Assembly: GCA_016177765.1 (NCBI GenBank)
Contig: JACOUP010000008.1
Coordinates: 315,021 to 379,020 of the forward strand
DNA: 64,000 nucleotides
Direction: 5' to 3'
Origin: Deltaproteobacteria bacterium
GTDB lineage: Bacteria > UBA10199 > JACPAL01 > JACOUP01
The notes beneath the pieces were generated by a model, which was not told the origin of the DNA, searched no databases, and saw only the letters and a program-made list of their open reading frames with translations. The position numbers were made by a program, and so were the translations under genes. Below, piece after piece: positions 9,549 through 17,060 of the stretch. Position 1 is the stretch's first letter; every line of letters begins with the position of its first letter.

Positions 9549-10772
9549 ATGCCACTCGCCCCCCGGGACTTTTCCGACATCACCCCAAAGATTTTTACGG
9601 TCACCGAGGTAACTCGGCAGATCCGGGAATTGCTGGAATCGAACTTCCCGGAGATCTGCATCACCGGAGAAATTTCAAACTTTCGTCCCGCCGCCTCGGG
9701 GCATTTTTATTTTTCGTTGAAAGATGCGACCGCCCAGATACGGGCAGTGATGTTCCGTGGGGCGAACAGTCGGCTCAAGTTCAGGCCGGAAGATGGCCTT
9801 GAGGTGATCTGTTTCGGCCGGGTTGCGGTCTACGAGCCACGCGGCGAATACCAGATCATCGCAGAGCATATGGAGCCAAAGGGGGTCGGTGCCCTGCAGC
9901 TCGCCTTTGAACAGCTGAAAAAGAAGCTGGAGGCGGAAGGGCTCTTCGACCCGGCCCACAAAAAACCGCTCCCCTTTCTCCCCAAAAAAATCGGGATTGT
10001 CACCTCGCCGACAGGGGCCGCGATCCGGGATATGCTGACTATTCTGACACGTCGTTTTCCGAATATCGAGATCCTGGTTGCCCCCGTCCCGGTCCAGGGA
10101 GATAACGCAGCACCCGAGATCGCCCAGGCGATCCGGGAATTGAACCAACAGAGAGGGATTGACCTGATCCTTGCCGGCCGCGGCGGCGGGTCGGTCGAAG
10201 ACCTCTGGGCCTTTAACGAAGAGGTCGTCGCCCGGGCGATCTTCGAATCGCAAATCCCTATTATCTCTGCCGTTGGCCATGAAACTGATTTCACGATCGC
10301 CGATTTCGTCGCGGATCTGCGGGCCCCAACCCCGTCCGCCGCGGCCGAACTGGCCGTTCCGGTTAAAGAGGAACTCGAAGAAACGACAGGACAACTTAAA
10401 AACCGGCTTCGCCGCGCGATCTTGCAGACCTTGGAAAACGGTCGACTCCAGGTCCGCCAATGGACGAACCTCTTGGGGGATCCCTCACGGCGACTGGCGG
10501 AACTGGCACTCCGGCTGGACCAGACAACAGAAAGACTGATTGCTGGAACAAATCATGGGCTTGAGATCAGGCGGGAAAACTTTGCCGGCCTCAGACGCCA
10601 TCTGGAGGGGTTGAGCCCCCGAAAGATCCTCGCCCGCGGCTATGCGATTGTAACCCGCAAAGGATCCCCCCTCCCCCTCAAAAAGGCCCAGGGCCTCAAA
10701 AAGGAGGAGCTGCTGAATATCCAACTCCACGACGGCTCCGCCGAGGCGGGGGTGGTCAAGATTAATTTCTAA
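9549..10772 (+). CDS. xseA: Exodeoxyribonuclease VII large subunit
   Basis: XseA forms exonuclease VII with XseB and degrades single-stranded DNA from either end. The 407-residue protein has an N-terminal OB fold (residues ~15-110, with CITGEISNFRPAASGHFYFSL), the catalytic domain with GIVTSPTGAAIRDM and the GRGGGSVEDLWAFNEE motif, then HETDFTIADFVADLRAPTPSAAAE and a coiled-coil C-terminus. All the family's conserved blocks are intact. The partner xseB lies about 5 kb downstream on the same strand, separated by an accessory region, which suggests a once contiguous xseA-xseB-ispA unit was split by insertion. Confidence 0.97.
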   Translation: MPLAPRDFSDITPKIFTVTEVTRQIRELLESNFPEICITGEISNFRPAASGHFYFSLKDATAQIRAVMFRGANSRLKFRPEDGLEVICFGRVAVYEPRGEYQIIAEHMEPKGVGALQLAFEQLKKKLEAEGLFDPAHKKPLPFLPKKIGIVTSPTGAAIRDMLTILTRRFPNIEILVAPVPVQGDNAAPEIAQAIRELNQQRGIDLILAGRGGGSVEDLWAFNEEVVARAIFESQIPIISAVGHETDFTIADFVADLRAPTPSAAAELAVPVKEELEETTGQLKNRLRRAILQTLENGRLQVRQWTNLLGDPSRRLAELALRLDQTTERLIAGTNHGLEIRRENFAGLRRHLEGLSPRKILARGYAIVTRKGSPLPLKKAQGLKKEELLNIQLHDGSAEAGVVKINF

Positions 10773-10773
10773 T

Positions 10774-10843
10774 TATTTATCAACAAGTTATACGCGTGCC
10801 TGGCACAAATGACCCTCGTGGTGCCAGGCACCAATTAAACTTT
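10774..10843. repeat. 70-bp direct repeat, copy 1, with internal hairpin
   Basis: This matches 12228-12297 at 68 of 70 positions. It contains an 11-bp perfect inverted repeat, GTGCCTGGCAC (10796-10806) and GTGCCAGGCAC (10821-10831), around a 14-base loop. It sits between the convergent ends of xseA and the 108-residue gene, whose stop codon lies within it. The hairpin has the look of a REP-type element; whether a RAYT transposase mobilises it cannot be told here. Confidence 0.9.
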
Positions 10844-11161
10844 CTTAGAAATTTCTATCATAAATCTGGCTTTATCAAAGGTGAGGGTCAGGCAAGAAAT
10901 GTTGGCTTGGTTCACAGCCTTTTCAATATCCTCTTTATGAGGTGAGTTTTTCATCCCTTCTTCAAACCGCTTTTTGTAGTCAGGGTGTCGGTCGCCTTCG
11001 TAAAGATTAAAGGTGAGATTCGAATCCATCCAATGAGGCCTCACACGAGACCAAATTTCTTCATACCGCTGATGGATCTTCGTCGATTGACCAATCACCC
11101 GATCAAACAATCGGGCTTTTTCCATTTCTTGATAGGCTTTGCCCTCATTTTCTGAGCTCAT
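10835..11161 (-). CDS. Hypothetical protein, third gene of the nucleotidyltransferase operon
   Basis: A 108-residue, charged, soluble protein with no signal peptide or recognised domain. Its first half looks helical and basic/acidic (AYQEMEKARLFDRVIGQSTKIHQRYEEIW). It starts with an ATGA overlap on the nucleotidyltransferase gene, so the two are translationally coupled and likely work together. Its last codons and stop fall inside the 70-bp repeat, so the repeat may have supplied or replaced its original 3' end. A toxin, an adaptor or a target-recognition role are all possible; nothing in the sequence decides. Confidence 0.65.
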   Translation of the reverse strand: MSSENEGKAYQEMEKARLFDRVIGQSTKIHQRYEEIWSRVRPHWMDSNLTFNLYEGDRHPDYKKRFEEGMKNSPHKEDIEKAVNQANISCLTLTFDKARFMIEISKKV

Positions 11162-11745
11162 TGTGTTTGTCCCTTATTAAAACTGTCGCTCGATTTAGGG
11201 GCCATCTTAAAATCCCCTACTTGTTCCGGAAATATTCGCTCCACCACGATCTCGGCCGATAGAATCAGTTTTTGCCGATCTCCAATAAAATCGGGAAACA
11301 TCTCTAAAACAAGTGCCTTGAAATCCTCATAGGGCATTTTTGTCTTTGCAAGAATTGCATAGATATCATCCGGATCCTGTTTATAAAAACGTTCCAGTTT
11401 TAATTTGATGAGGTCCGGTGCTGTAACAGCATCCATCGTGAGATATTTGCCTGTAAAGATGTTGTGAGTTACCACACTCTTGAAATCGACTGTTGTTGCC
11501 AAAGTAACGATATCGACGGGAATAGCCAGTTGATTGCAAACAGCCTCAAAAACCTGAGCATCCGAGCTTGGAGCAATATCAATGTCCAAAGTAGCCCTGT
11601 CCCGAAATCCTTGGGCAATAATCGCCAACCCTCCCAAAACAATGATTTTGATTTTCAGCCCTTCTCTGGCCAAGACTTTTTCAATTTTTTCAAACAAAGC
11701 CGGCAATGTAGCGACACCGATTTGTTCCAATTTCTTTTTTGTCAT
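11158..11745 (-). CDS. Nucleotidyltransferase-fold protein (AbiEii/DUF6036-like)
   Basis: The 195-residue protein shows the minimal nucleotidyltransferase signature: paired glycines at residues 38-39 (VLGGLAIIAQG) followed by RATLDIDI with the metal-binding Asp residues at 54 and 56. This pattern is shared by AbiEii-type toxins of type IV toxin-antitoxin systems and by DUF6036-like proteins. A conserved later helix (DLIKLKLERFYKQDPDDIYAIL) also fits that group. The ATG at 11745 overlaps the stop of the upstream winged-helix gene (ATGA), favouring it over in-frame codons further up. Base composition is more A+T-rich than the flanking housekeeping genes, suggesting acquisition. Confidence 0.75.
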   Translation of the reverse strand: MTKKKLEQIGVATLPALFEKIEKVLAREGLKIKIIVLGGLAIIAQGFRDRATLDIDIAPSSDAQVFEAVCNQLAIPVDIVTLATTVDFKSVVTHNIFTGKYLTMDAVTAPDLIKLKLERFYKQDPDDIYAILAKTKMPYEDFKALVLEMFPDFIGDRQKLILSAEIVVERIFPEQVGDFKMAPKSSDSFNKGQTQ

Positions 11746-12149
11746 ACCAGTCCCATTTTTTCGTAAAATCGCCGTTGCGATAGCTGAAGCTGAGACACCA
11801 ACGGTGGTTCTTTCAATCGCCAATCTCCCAAGAATTGAAAACTGCTGGCATCCGGGTTAGAGGTATCCAAAAATCTCAAATCTTCTAAAAGAGCTGTGTA
11901 GAATAAGTAGCGACGCGGATAGAGTTGAAAGTTCAATTGTGCCTCTGCCAAAAGCTTATGGCGATACCCTTCCAAAAGAGAAACCGCCTGTTCGGTCAAT
12001 TCGTAAAAAACTCTCCCCTTTTTGCAGGCCTTTCTCACCACCCCATCACGTGCCAGTGCTCGCACCATAGGCAAATCATTTTTAACTTGATCCCTCCCAA
12101 CCACTCCAAAAACTGCGAATTTTGAGAATACGTTTAACTTGTTATTCAC
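11742..12149 (-). CDS. Probable winged-helix regulator of the nucleotidyltransferase operon
   Basis: The 135-residue protein has a probable N-terminal winged helix (residues ~1-55; MVRALARDGVVRKACKKGRVFYELTEQAV), ending in a wing-like strand and an AVSLLEGYR helix. The rest is unrecognised and hydrophobic in places. It is first in the operon and ends with ATGA coupling to the nucleotidyltransferase. In AbiE systems the first gene is likewise a winged-helix antitoxin that represses the operon; here the protein is shorter than AbiEi, so the parallel is architectural. The start is GTG; a strong promoter and a 20-bp palindrome lie immediately upstream. Confidence 0.65.
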   Translation of the reverse strand: MNNKLNVFSKFAVFGVVGRDQVKNDLPMVRALARDGVVRKACKKGRVFYELTEQAVSLLEGYRHKLLAEAQLNFQLYPRRYLFYTALLEDLRFLDTSNPDASSFQFLGDWRLKEPPLVSQLQLSQRRFYEKMGLV

Positions 12150-12156
12150 AACTGCT

Positions 12157-12186
12157 ATTCTAATCCATGCAACAATACACCGTCAA
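12157..12186 (-). promoter_or_regulatory. Predicted promoter of the nucleotidyltransferase operon
   Basis: On the minus strand TTGACG (12181-12186) and TAGAAT (12157-12162) are 18 bases apart. The expected start is at about 12150, next to the GTG at 12149, so the mRNA would be leaderless. Confidence 0.6.
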
Positions 12187-12191
12187 TATAA

Positions 12192-12211
12192 TACGACTAT
12201 TAATAGTCGTA
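12192..12211. promoter_or_regulatory. 20-bp perfect palindrome, candidate operator
   Basis: TACGACTATTAATAGTCGTA reads identically on both strands and lies five bases upstream of the -35 box of the nucleotidyltransferase operon. A dimeric winged-helix protein such as the first gene product could bind it for autoregulation. The surrounding ~70 bases are very A+T-rich. Confidence 0.6.
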
Positions 12212-12227
12212 GTATAGTTAAATACTA

Positions 12228-12297
12228 TATTTATCAATAAGTTATACACGTGCCTGGCACAAATGACCCTCGTGGTGCCAGGCACCAATTAAACTTT
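12228..12297. repeat. 70-bp direct repeat, copy 2, with internal hairpin
   Basis: It differs from copy 1 at two positions only, and carries the same 11-bp inverted repeat and loop. It ends one base before the stop codon of the 276-residue gene. The two copies flank the nucleotidyltransferase operon like the borders of a cassette. Confidence 0.9.
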
Positions 12298-13128
12298 TTA
12301 TTTTGGTTTGCGGACTTTTCGTGGCGCTTCCAGATCGACATGGAGGCGGGAGGCCCCGCTCTCCGGGCTGTATGAGACATTGAAACGATCGTCATCCTGA
12401 AGCCCCAGGGTTTTAAGGACAACCTCTTCGGGGGCGATCACCGTCCCCGAATAATCACCAGTACCGGTATCGATAGAGACCTCGGCACCACGGATCAAAC
12501 CTCTGACATTTTCAAAACCGAGGGATGAGGCGTTCCAACACCGGCCCGGGTCGACCTGGACCGCCGGGGCCTTGCCGTCGCTACGACTTAAATCGACAAT
12601 CTCCGTCTTGGGAAGACCCTTAAAATCGCCGGACCGGTAACGGTTCTCCGGAGTCGCTCGGGTGGTACTGATGGAAAATGGGGGATCAAAAGTAGCATCG
12701 CTCCAGATAAACCGCTGTTCCGCAGAAGAAGGCTCCCCTTCTTTGGGAGGGACCAGCGCCTGGCATTTTCCCTCTGACCTCGCCCGGATAAAACTAAGGA
12801 CACGACCTCTCTCCTCCCGGGCTTCCTTAAAAAGCCGACTCACTCCCTTGCCAAACATCCTCAAGTCTTCCCGCGAGACAGGACCCCTCTGCAGGTACTC
12901 GTCTTCCATCACCTGTCGTGTTGAACCCTCCGGTGCCGCTCCCGGCTCGGGGCTTCCCGCAATGATCGAGAGCTTGACGTCGCCGTCATCCAGCCGTTGG
13001 TTCCCATTTTTGTCAAAAAAATAGATCTGGCGCTCAACCCCGGCCCGGGGGACCTGATCGCGGTAGTAGAAAACCAGTGTCTTTCGCGGGAAGGTGACTG
13101 CGGTCACAAACGGTGGTGGAGAGCCCAT
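12298..13128 (-). CDS. Hypothetical protein with an EF-hand/dockerin-like loop
   Basis: A 276-residue protein of unknown function without a signal peptide at the chosen start. Residues ~36-50 (FFDKNGNQRLDDGDV) have the Asp/Asn spacing of a calcium-binding dockerin or EF-hand loop. The C-terminal third is beta-rich (SIDTGTGDYSGTVIAPEEVVL) and ends in a basic tail. The ATG at 13128 follows AGGGGG closely. It is 43 bases after another unknown gene, and both have near-identical leader sequences, so they probably form one unit. Composition is G+C-rich like the core genes. Confidence 0.6.
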   Translation of the reverse strand: MGSPPPFVTAVTFPRKTLVFYYRDQVPRAGVERQIYFFDKNGNQRLDDGDVKLSIIAGSPEPGAAPEGSTRQVMEDEYLQRGPVSREDLRMFGKGVSRLFKEAREERGRVLSFIRARSEGKCQALVPPKEGEPSSAEQRFIWSDATFDPPFSISTTRATPENRYRSGDFKGLPKTEIVDLSRSDGKAPAVQVDPGRCWNASSLGFENVRGLIRGAEVSIDTGTGDYSGTVIAPEEVVLKTLGLQDDDRFNVSYSPESGASRLHVDLEAPRKVRKPK

Positions 13129-13168
13129 ACCCCCTTTTCGTCCCCTCTCCCAAACGGTTGCTTGATAA
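13123..13168. repeat. Duplicated leader sequence, copy 1
   Basis: About 46 bases spanning the ribosome-binding site and start codon of the 276-residue gene closely match 14454-14500 in front of the 428-residue gene, with one indel and a few substitutions. Shared parts include CCCATACCCCC, GTCCCCTCTCCC and GGTTGCTTG. Confidence 0.8.
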
Positions 13169-13171
13169 ATT

Positions 13172-14458
13172 CTACGGTTTCTTGAAAGTCAGCCTAAACT
13201 CGATATCCCGAAAGGCACCGGAATCGTCTTTGATTGTCCGGATTTGGTGGGACCAACCAAGCATATCTAAAGGAACGCCCAAATTAAGATCGACATTCGG
13301 CCAGGGGGGCCAAAAATTGGGGTTCGTCCCATAGGTCCTTTTCATCGCCGGAATCAGTCCGGAAAAAAGATAGCCGCTCCCATCCGGTAGCGGGGTACAA
13401 ACGGTAAAGTTCCCCATCAAAAAACGGAAAATATTCGCCGCCAGTTCATGGTACCCGGGGGTTGCCTCGTAAAAAATACCGGTTTTCAACCATCGGTGTC
13501 GCACCTGTGTCTCCAAATCGGCCGCGCCCCGAAGCAATGCCCGGGCATCGTCCCAAGAATACGGTTCACCCCTCTCCACACCTCGTTCCCTAAGGACACG
13601 AACCGCTTCCGCTGTCTGAGCCACTTTGGCAAATGGTTTCATTGAATAAAAAATACTGCGGTAGAGGGTCGCCACCTCCGACGTGCCAGGGATTTTATCC
13701 AGTGCCAGCAGATAATCCGTTTCCGTCCTGAAATCGGTCCATCTTTGTTGCCACTCCTCGGGATTTTGAGAGGCCATCAAGGCGTGAAAGAGTTCTATCG
13801 CCTTGGCCCGGTAGGCCTCAAAACAGTTTCGGGCCACAGCGATTTGCTCCGCAGGGGTCATCCGGGCAATCATCTCCGGGGTTACCTTTCGCAGATCAAA
13901 CGGTTTCCCATCTCTTTCTTTTTTGGCTCGCAGTTTGTCCAGCTCGTCAAAAACAGGATCGGACGAAGGGGCCGCAGGAGGCGCATCCGCACTGGCACGG
14001 GCCACTTGATTTCCACTCGCGGGTGGAAGAGGCACCCCTTTCTTTTCTACAAAAAGCGGTTCCGGAACAAGCTTCGGCATTGCGGGAGACAGCACCAATG
14101 TTGTGGGGGGGTATTCCTCAATCATCGGAGAGGCAAAGACGGTGGTCAGCCACCGCTCGCGTTCAGCCTCTTCGTAAATCGCTGCATATTGATGGGCATC
14201 ACGGGCAAATTCCACAAAAGGGGCGGCCAGACTGAGAGGCCCGGCCCAACGGGTGAGCCACCCAAGCCAGCGGAAACCGGCACCGCGGGCGACACCCCCC
14301 GCCTCCAAACGGGCCAATCTTTCCACCGATTCCTCTACCACCGGTCTGCTCCATGCCGGAACATTGGGTCTTAAAACCCGGGCCGGTCCTGTAGGAACAG
14401 GTGCCGGACTGTTTGGCACAGGGGCACTGCCAGTTGGCACTCTCATCGGGTAACCCAT
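13172..14458 (-). CDS. Hypothetical protein with Pro-rich N-terminus and long helical core
   Basis: A 428-residue protein of unknown function. The first ~35 residues are Pro/Val/Ala-rich and low in complexity. A hydrophobic segment near residues 65-85 (WLGWLTRWAGPLSLAAPFV) could be a membrane anchor. Residues ~165-300 are charged and helical (MIARMTPAEQIAVARNCFEAYRAKAIELFHALMAS). The C-terminal part contains Trp/Pro-rich sequence (NPNFWPPWPNVDLNLGVPLDMLGW). The ATG at 14458 is placed after AGGGGG, the same arrangement as the neighbouring unknown gene; an upstream in-frame codon at 14518 would read through the duplicated leader. Confidence 0.6.
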   Translation of the reverse strand: MGYPMRVPTGSAPVPNSPAPVPTGPARVLRPNVPAWSRPVVEESVERLARLEAGGVARGAGFRWLGWLTRWAGPLSLAAPFVEFARDAHQYAAIYEEAERERWLTTVFASPMIEEYPPTTLVLSPAMPKLVPEPLFVEKKGVPLPPASGNQVARASADAPPAAPSSDPVFDELDKLRAKKERDGKPFDLRKVTPEMIARMTPAEQIAVARNCFEAYRAKAIELFHALMASQNPEEWQQRWTDFRTETDYLLALDKIPGTSEVATLYRSIFYSMKPFAKVAQTAEAVRVLRERGVERGEPYSWDDARALLRGAADLETQVRHRWLKTGIFYEATPGYHELAANIFRFLMGNFTVCTPLPDGSGYLFSGLIPAMKRTYGTNPNFWPPWPNVDLNLGVPLDMLGWSHQIRTIKDDSGAFRDIEFRLTFKKP

Positions 14459-14500
14459 ACCCCCTTTCTCGTCCCCTCTCCCCAATGGTTGCTTGGTAAA
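14454..14500. repeat. Duplicated leader sequence, copy 2
   Basis: It is the counterpart of 13123-13168 and covers the ribosome-binding site and ATG of the 428-residue gene. Confidence 0.8.
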
Positions 14501-14511
14501 GCAAGCCCTTC

Positions 14512-14540
14512 TTGACAACCTCCGGCCGGTCCCATAGTTA
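14512..14540 (+). promoter_or_regulatory. Possible promoter of the beta-barrel gene
   Basis: TTGACA (14512-14517) and TAGTTA (14535-14540) are 17 bases apart; the -35 is perfect and the -10 weak. Expected transcription from ~14547 would give a ~35-base leader containing AAGGAG before the ATG at 14582. Confidence 0.45.
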
Positions 14541-14581
14541 GTCGTGCTGGAACTTAAACATCAGGAAAAAGGAGACTCCCC

Positions 14582-15163
14582 ATGCGATTTCAAAAAACTC
14601 TTCTCGCTGTTGCCCTTGTGATCAGCTCTCTTGGCGTTGCCACTCACGCTGGGGCAGGTGAATTAGAAAATGGGAATAAAGACCGAAAAGGGTTTTTGAT
14701 CGGGTTTGGTCTGGGGGGCGGTATGCTTCATACCCGCGGTGGCGGCGCCACGGATACCCGCGCCGACTTTCTGGGCGACTTCAAAATCGGCGGGGGGGTC
14801 ACGGAGGATATTCTGCTGATGTACGATGGCTCCTTTATCTATACCAAGGATGGCAATGTCAATTTTTCGATTTATAACTCTTCTTTTGCCGTGCAGTGGT
14901 TTCCTGTTTCCAATTTTTATATCCGGCCGGGGGTTGGTTTCAGCGTTTCCACCGCCTCTGCCTCTGCATCCGGAGTCACCGTTTCAGCCAGTAGTGACGT
15001 CTCTTTCGGGGCTGATTTTGCGGCAGGGTATGAATTCCGGCTCGGCAAGCGTTTTGCCTTGAGCCCTGAATTTATTTATCACTTCTCCGATATCCGATCA
15101 AGCGGTGCCAGCCTTCAAGCCCATTCGATGGGGGCCCAAGCCTCACTGCTGTGGTATTTCTGA
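14582..15163 (+). CDS. Outer-membrane beta-barrel protein (OmpA/OmpW-like fold)
   Basis: A 193-residue protein with a clear signal peptide (residues 1-25, ending HAGAG). The mature sequence alternates short amphipathic strands and Gly/Ser/Asp turns and ends SLLWYF, a strong C-terminal Bam signal. The central region is rich in Ser/Ala (SVSTASASASGVTVSASSDVS). Its size fits an eight-stranded barrel. It resembles the other barrel at 3688 in layout but not obviously in sequence. It has a proper AAGGAG site. It ends convergently with the glutathione-transferase-like gene, overlapping by 21 bases. Confidence 0.78.
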   Translation: MRFQKTLLAVALVISSLGVATHAGAGELENGNKDRKGFLIGFGLGGGMLHTRGGGATDTRADFLGDFKIGGGVTEDILLMYDGSFIYTKDGNVNFSIYNSSFAVQWFPVSNFYIRPGVGFSVSTASASASGVTVSASSDVSFGADFAAGYEFRLGKRFALSPEFIYHFSDIRSSGASLQAHSMGAQASLLWYF

Positions 15164-15835
15164 CCGCACCCTCTCGAACCAATCCAATAATTTTTTCTGG
15201 CGGGAGATAAAGGGCCAGACCTTCATCTCACGAACACTGCTCAAAACCCCGTAGCAGACAAGGTCGGAAACATCCGGCGCCTCACCCCCCATAAATTTTT
15301 TGGAACTGAGTCCCTCCTCCCACTTTTCCAAAACGGTCCAAAGCGCCTGACGAGGGTCGGTGATGCCGCGCTTCTTCATCCCTTTGCGCGCCACAATGGT
15401 CATCGCCACAGCCCCGCCGAGGGCGAGGGTGTACCGCTTCCACCGGGGAAATTTACCAACCTTGGTGATGTAACGAAAAGAACCGAGCGCCTCAAAAAAG
15501 TTGCGGTAGATATTGGCGGGAAGGATTTGAACCAGCTCTTCATCTGCATAATTCATCCACCGAGCCTGCTCGGCAGATTTTAACTCAGAAAAAATCGGCC
15601 TTTCTGGAAATTTCCGGTCCAGGGTGCGGATGATCTCGTTTGACTCCACCACCACCTGCCCCTCATCGACCAAAACGGGGACTTTGTCGTGCGCCACCGC
15701 CTCCGGGAAACCGGCTAGCTCGTCGTGGGTCATTGGATTGACCTCAATCTTTTGGTAAGGGATTTTTTTGTAATCCAAAACAGCCCTCACCTTGCAACAA
15801 TAAGGACAGACCTCATACTGGTAGAGTTGTATCAT
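15143..15835 (-). CDS. Glutaredoxin/glutathione S-transferase-like protein (mPGES-2-like)
   Basis: The 230-residue protein starts with a thioredoxin-fold domain bearing a redox-type CPYC motif at residues 10-13 and the cis-Pro (KVPVLV, ~52) and ESNEI motifs of the glutathione site. A helical GST C-terminal domain follows, with an internal hydrophobic stretch (TLALGGAVAMTIVA, ~residue 135). CPYC plus VRAVLDYKKIPYQKIEVNP is the pattern of membrane-associated prostaglandin E synthase 2 homologues, which occur in bacteria with unknown substrate. I infer a glutathione-dependent reductase or isomerase. No good Shine-Dalgarno site precedes the ATG. Confidence 0.8.
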   Translation of the reverse strand: MIQLYQYEVCPYCCKVRAVLDYKKIPYQKIEVNPMTHDELAGFPEAVAHDKVPVLVDEGQVVVESNEIIRTLDRKFPERPIFSELKSAEQARWMNYADEELVQILPANIYRNFFEALGSFRYITKVGKFPRWKRYTLALGGAVAMTIVARKGMKKRGITDPRQALWTVLEKWEEGLSSKKFMGGEAPDVSDLVCYGVLSSVREMKVWPFISRQKKLLDWFERVRSEIPQQ

Positions 15836-15900
15836 GGGGAGGAATGTAGACCGATGTATCGGGAAAAAGCCAGAGGCTTCTAGCCCACGGCTTTTGACGG

Positions 15901-15930
15901 TTGACTAGAAGGGGCATGGGGCGTTATGAC
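15901..15930 (+). promoter_or_regulatory. Predicted promoter of xseB-ispA-tlyA
   Basis: TTGACT (15901-15906) and TATGAC (15925-15930) have an 18-base spacer. The predicted start at about 15937 would place the 5' end almost at the ATG at 15940, which lacks a Shine-Dalgarno site. Confidence 0.4.
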
Positions 15931-15939
15931 CCTCCCGCC

Positions 15940-16176
15940 ATGGCCAAGGGCCCTGAAAAATTCGAGACGGCGCTGGCTAAACTGGAGGGGATCGCCCAGA
16001 AGTTGGAAGAGGGAGAAACCTCGCTGGAGGATTCCCTTAAGGCGTTTGAAGAAGGGATGAAACTCTCCAAATTTTGCGAAGAAAAACTCTCCGAGGCCCA
16101 AAAGAAGATTGAAATATTGATCAAAGACAGAGACGGAAAAAAATCGATCAAGCCGTTTGAATCGGAAGAAGAATAA
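15940..16176 (+). CDS. xseB: Exodeoxyribonuclease VII small subunit
   Basis: The 78-residue protein matches the family in length and in its signature FETALAKLEGIAQKLEEGE and SLKAFEEGMKLSKFCEEKL, the helical hairpin that wraps XseA. The ATG at 15940 is chosen because family members begin a few residues before the FExAL helix; in-frame codons at 15901 and 15916 are possible but add sequence not seen in the family. The stop overlaps the ATG of ispA (TAATG). Confidence 0.95.
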   Translation: MAKGPEKFETALAKLEGIAQKLEEGETSLEDSLKAFEEGMKLSKFCEEKLSEAQKKIEILIKDRDGKKSIKPFESEEE

Positions 16177-17060
16177 TGTCCCTTAAAGAATATCTGGATA
16201 AAAAAAGAAGGTTCGTCGATGAAACGCTGGACCGGTGGCTCCCTGCCGCGCCCGGGGATCGTCTGAAAGAAGCAATGCGGTACAGCCTGATGGCGGGGGG
16301 AAAGCGGGTCCGTCCGATCCTCGCCATTGCCGCTTGTGAAGCCTGCGGAGAAAAAATGGAGCGGGCCCTGCCGGTTGGCTGTGCCCTGGAGATGATCCAT
16401 ACTTACTCCCTGATCCATGACGACCTGCCGGCAATGGATAACGACGACGTTCGCCGCGGACGCCCCACCGCCCACAAGGCGTTTGACGAGGCGACCGCGA
16501 TCCTTGCGGGAGATTCCCTGCTCACCGAGGCTTTTCGGATTCTTTCCCAAAAGGGGCGGGAAATAGGAATTTCAGCCGCCATCTTGGTCGATGTGATTAG
16601 TGATATTTCGCTCGCCTCCGGTTTTGAAGGGATGGCCGGCGGGCAGATGCTGGACCTGCAATTTGAGGGGAAAGACGTTGGGGCGGCAGAACTGGAAAAT
16701 ATCCACCGGCACAAAACAGGAAAACTCCTGCAGGTGGCTGTCGTCACCGGAGGCAAGGTCGGCGGTGGGACACCGGAACAGATTGAAGCGCTCTCCCGGT
16801 TTGGGCAGGCGATAGGGCTCGCCTTTCAGATCGCCGATGATATTCTGGATGTCGAGGGGTGGGAGAACAAAGAATGGAAGAATGCCGGAGGGGACGCCAA
16901 AAATAAAAAGGTCACCTACCCCTCCGTCTTGGGGCTGGCCGCCTCCAAAAAGAAGGCCCAAGAACTGATTGAAACGGCCCATGAGGCATTACGCCCTTTT
17001 GGCAACGAGGCTCAGGCCCTGCGTGAAATCGCAAGTTACATTATCCAAAGACGCAACTAA
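16176..17060 (+). CDS. ispA: Farnesyl/geranyl diphosphate synthase
   Basis: This prenyltransferase condenses isopentenyl and allylic diphosphates to make C15 (or longer) chains for undecaprenol and quinones. The 294 residues are typical. The first aspartate-rich motif is [10 protein letters not shown] (~residue 85) followed by [11 protein letters not shown], and the second is ADDILD (~222). The C-terminus ([13 protein letters not shown]) aligns with a complete family end. It is coupled to xseB and its last 38 bases overlap the predicted start of tlyA. In many related genomes dxs follows ispA; it is absent here. Confidence 0.95.
   Translation: MSLKEYLDKKRRFVDETLDRWLPAAPGDRLKEAMRYSLMAGGKRVRPILAIAACEACGEKMERALPVGCALEMIHTYSLIHDDLPAMDNDDVRRGRPTAHKAFDEATAILAGDSLLTEAFRILSQKGREIGISAAILVDVISDISLASGFEGMAGGQMLDLQFEGKDVGAAELENIHRHKTGKLLQVAVVTGGKVGGGTPEQIEALSRFGQAIGLAFQIADDILDVEGWENKEWKNAGGDAKNKKVTYPSVLGLAASKKKAQELIETAHEALRPFGNEAQALREIASYIIQRRN

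Noticed and set aside
9675-10460. 261-codon minus-strand frame opposite xseA
   Set aside because: The plus-strand XseA is complete and conserved; the antisense product has no family features.
13745-14374. Plus-strand frame opposite the 428-residue gene
   Set aside because: Low-complexity Arg/Gly-rich translation typical of an antisense shadow.
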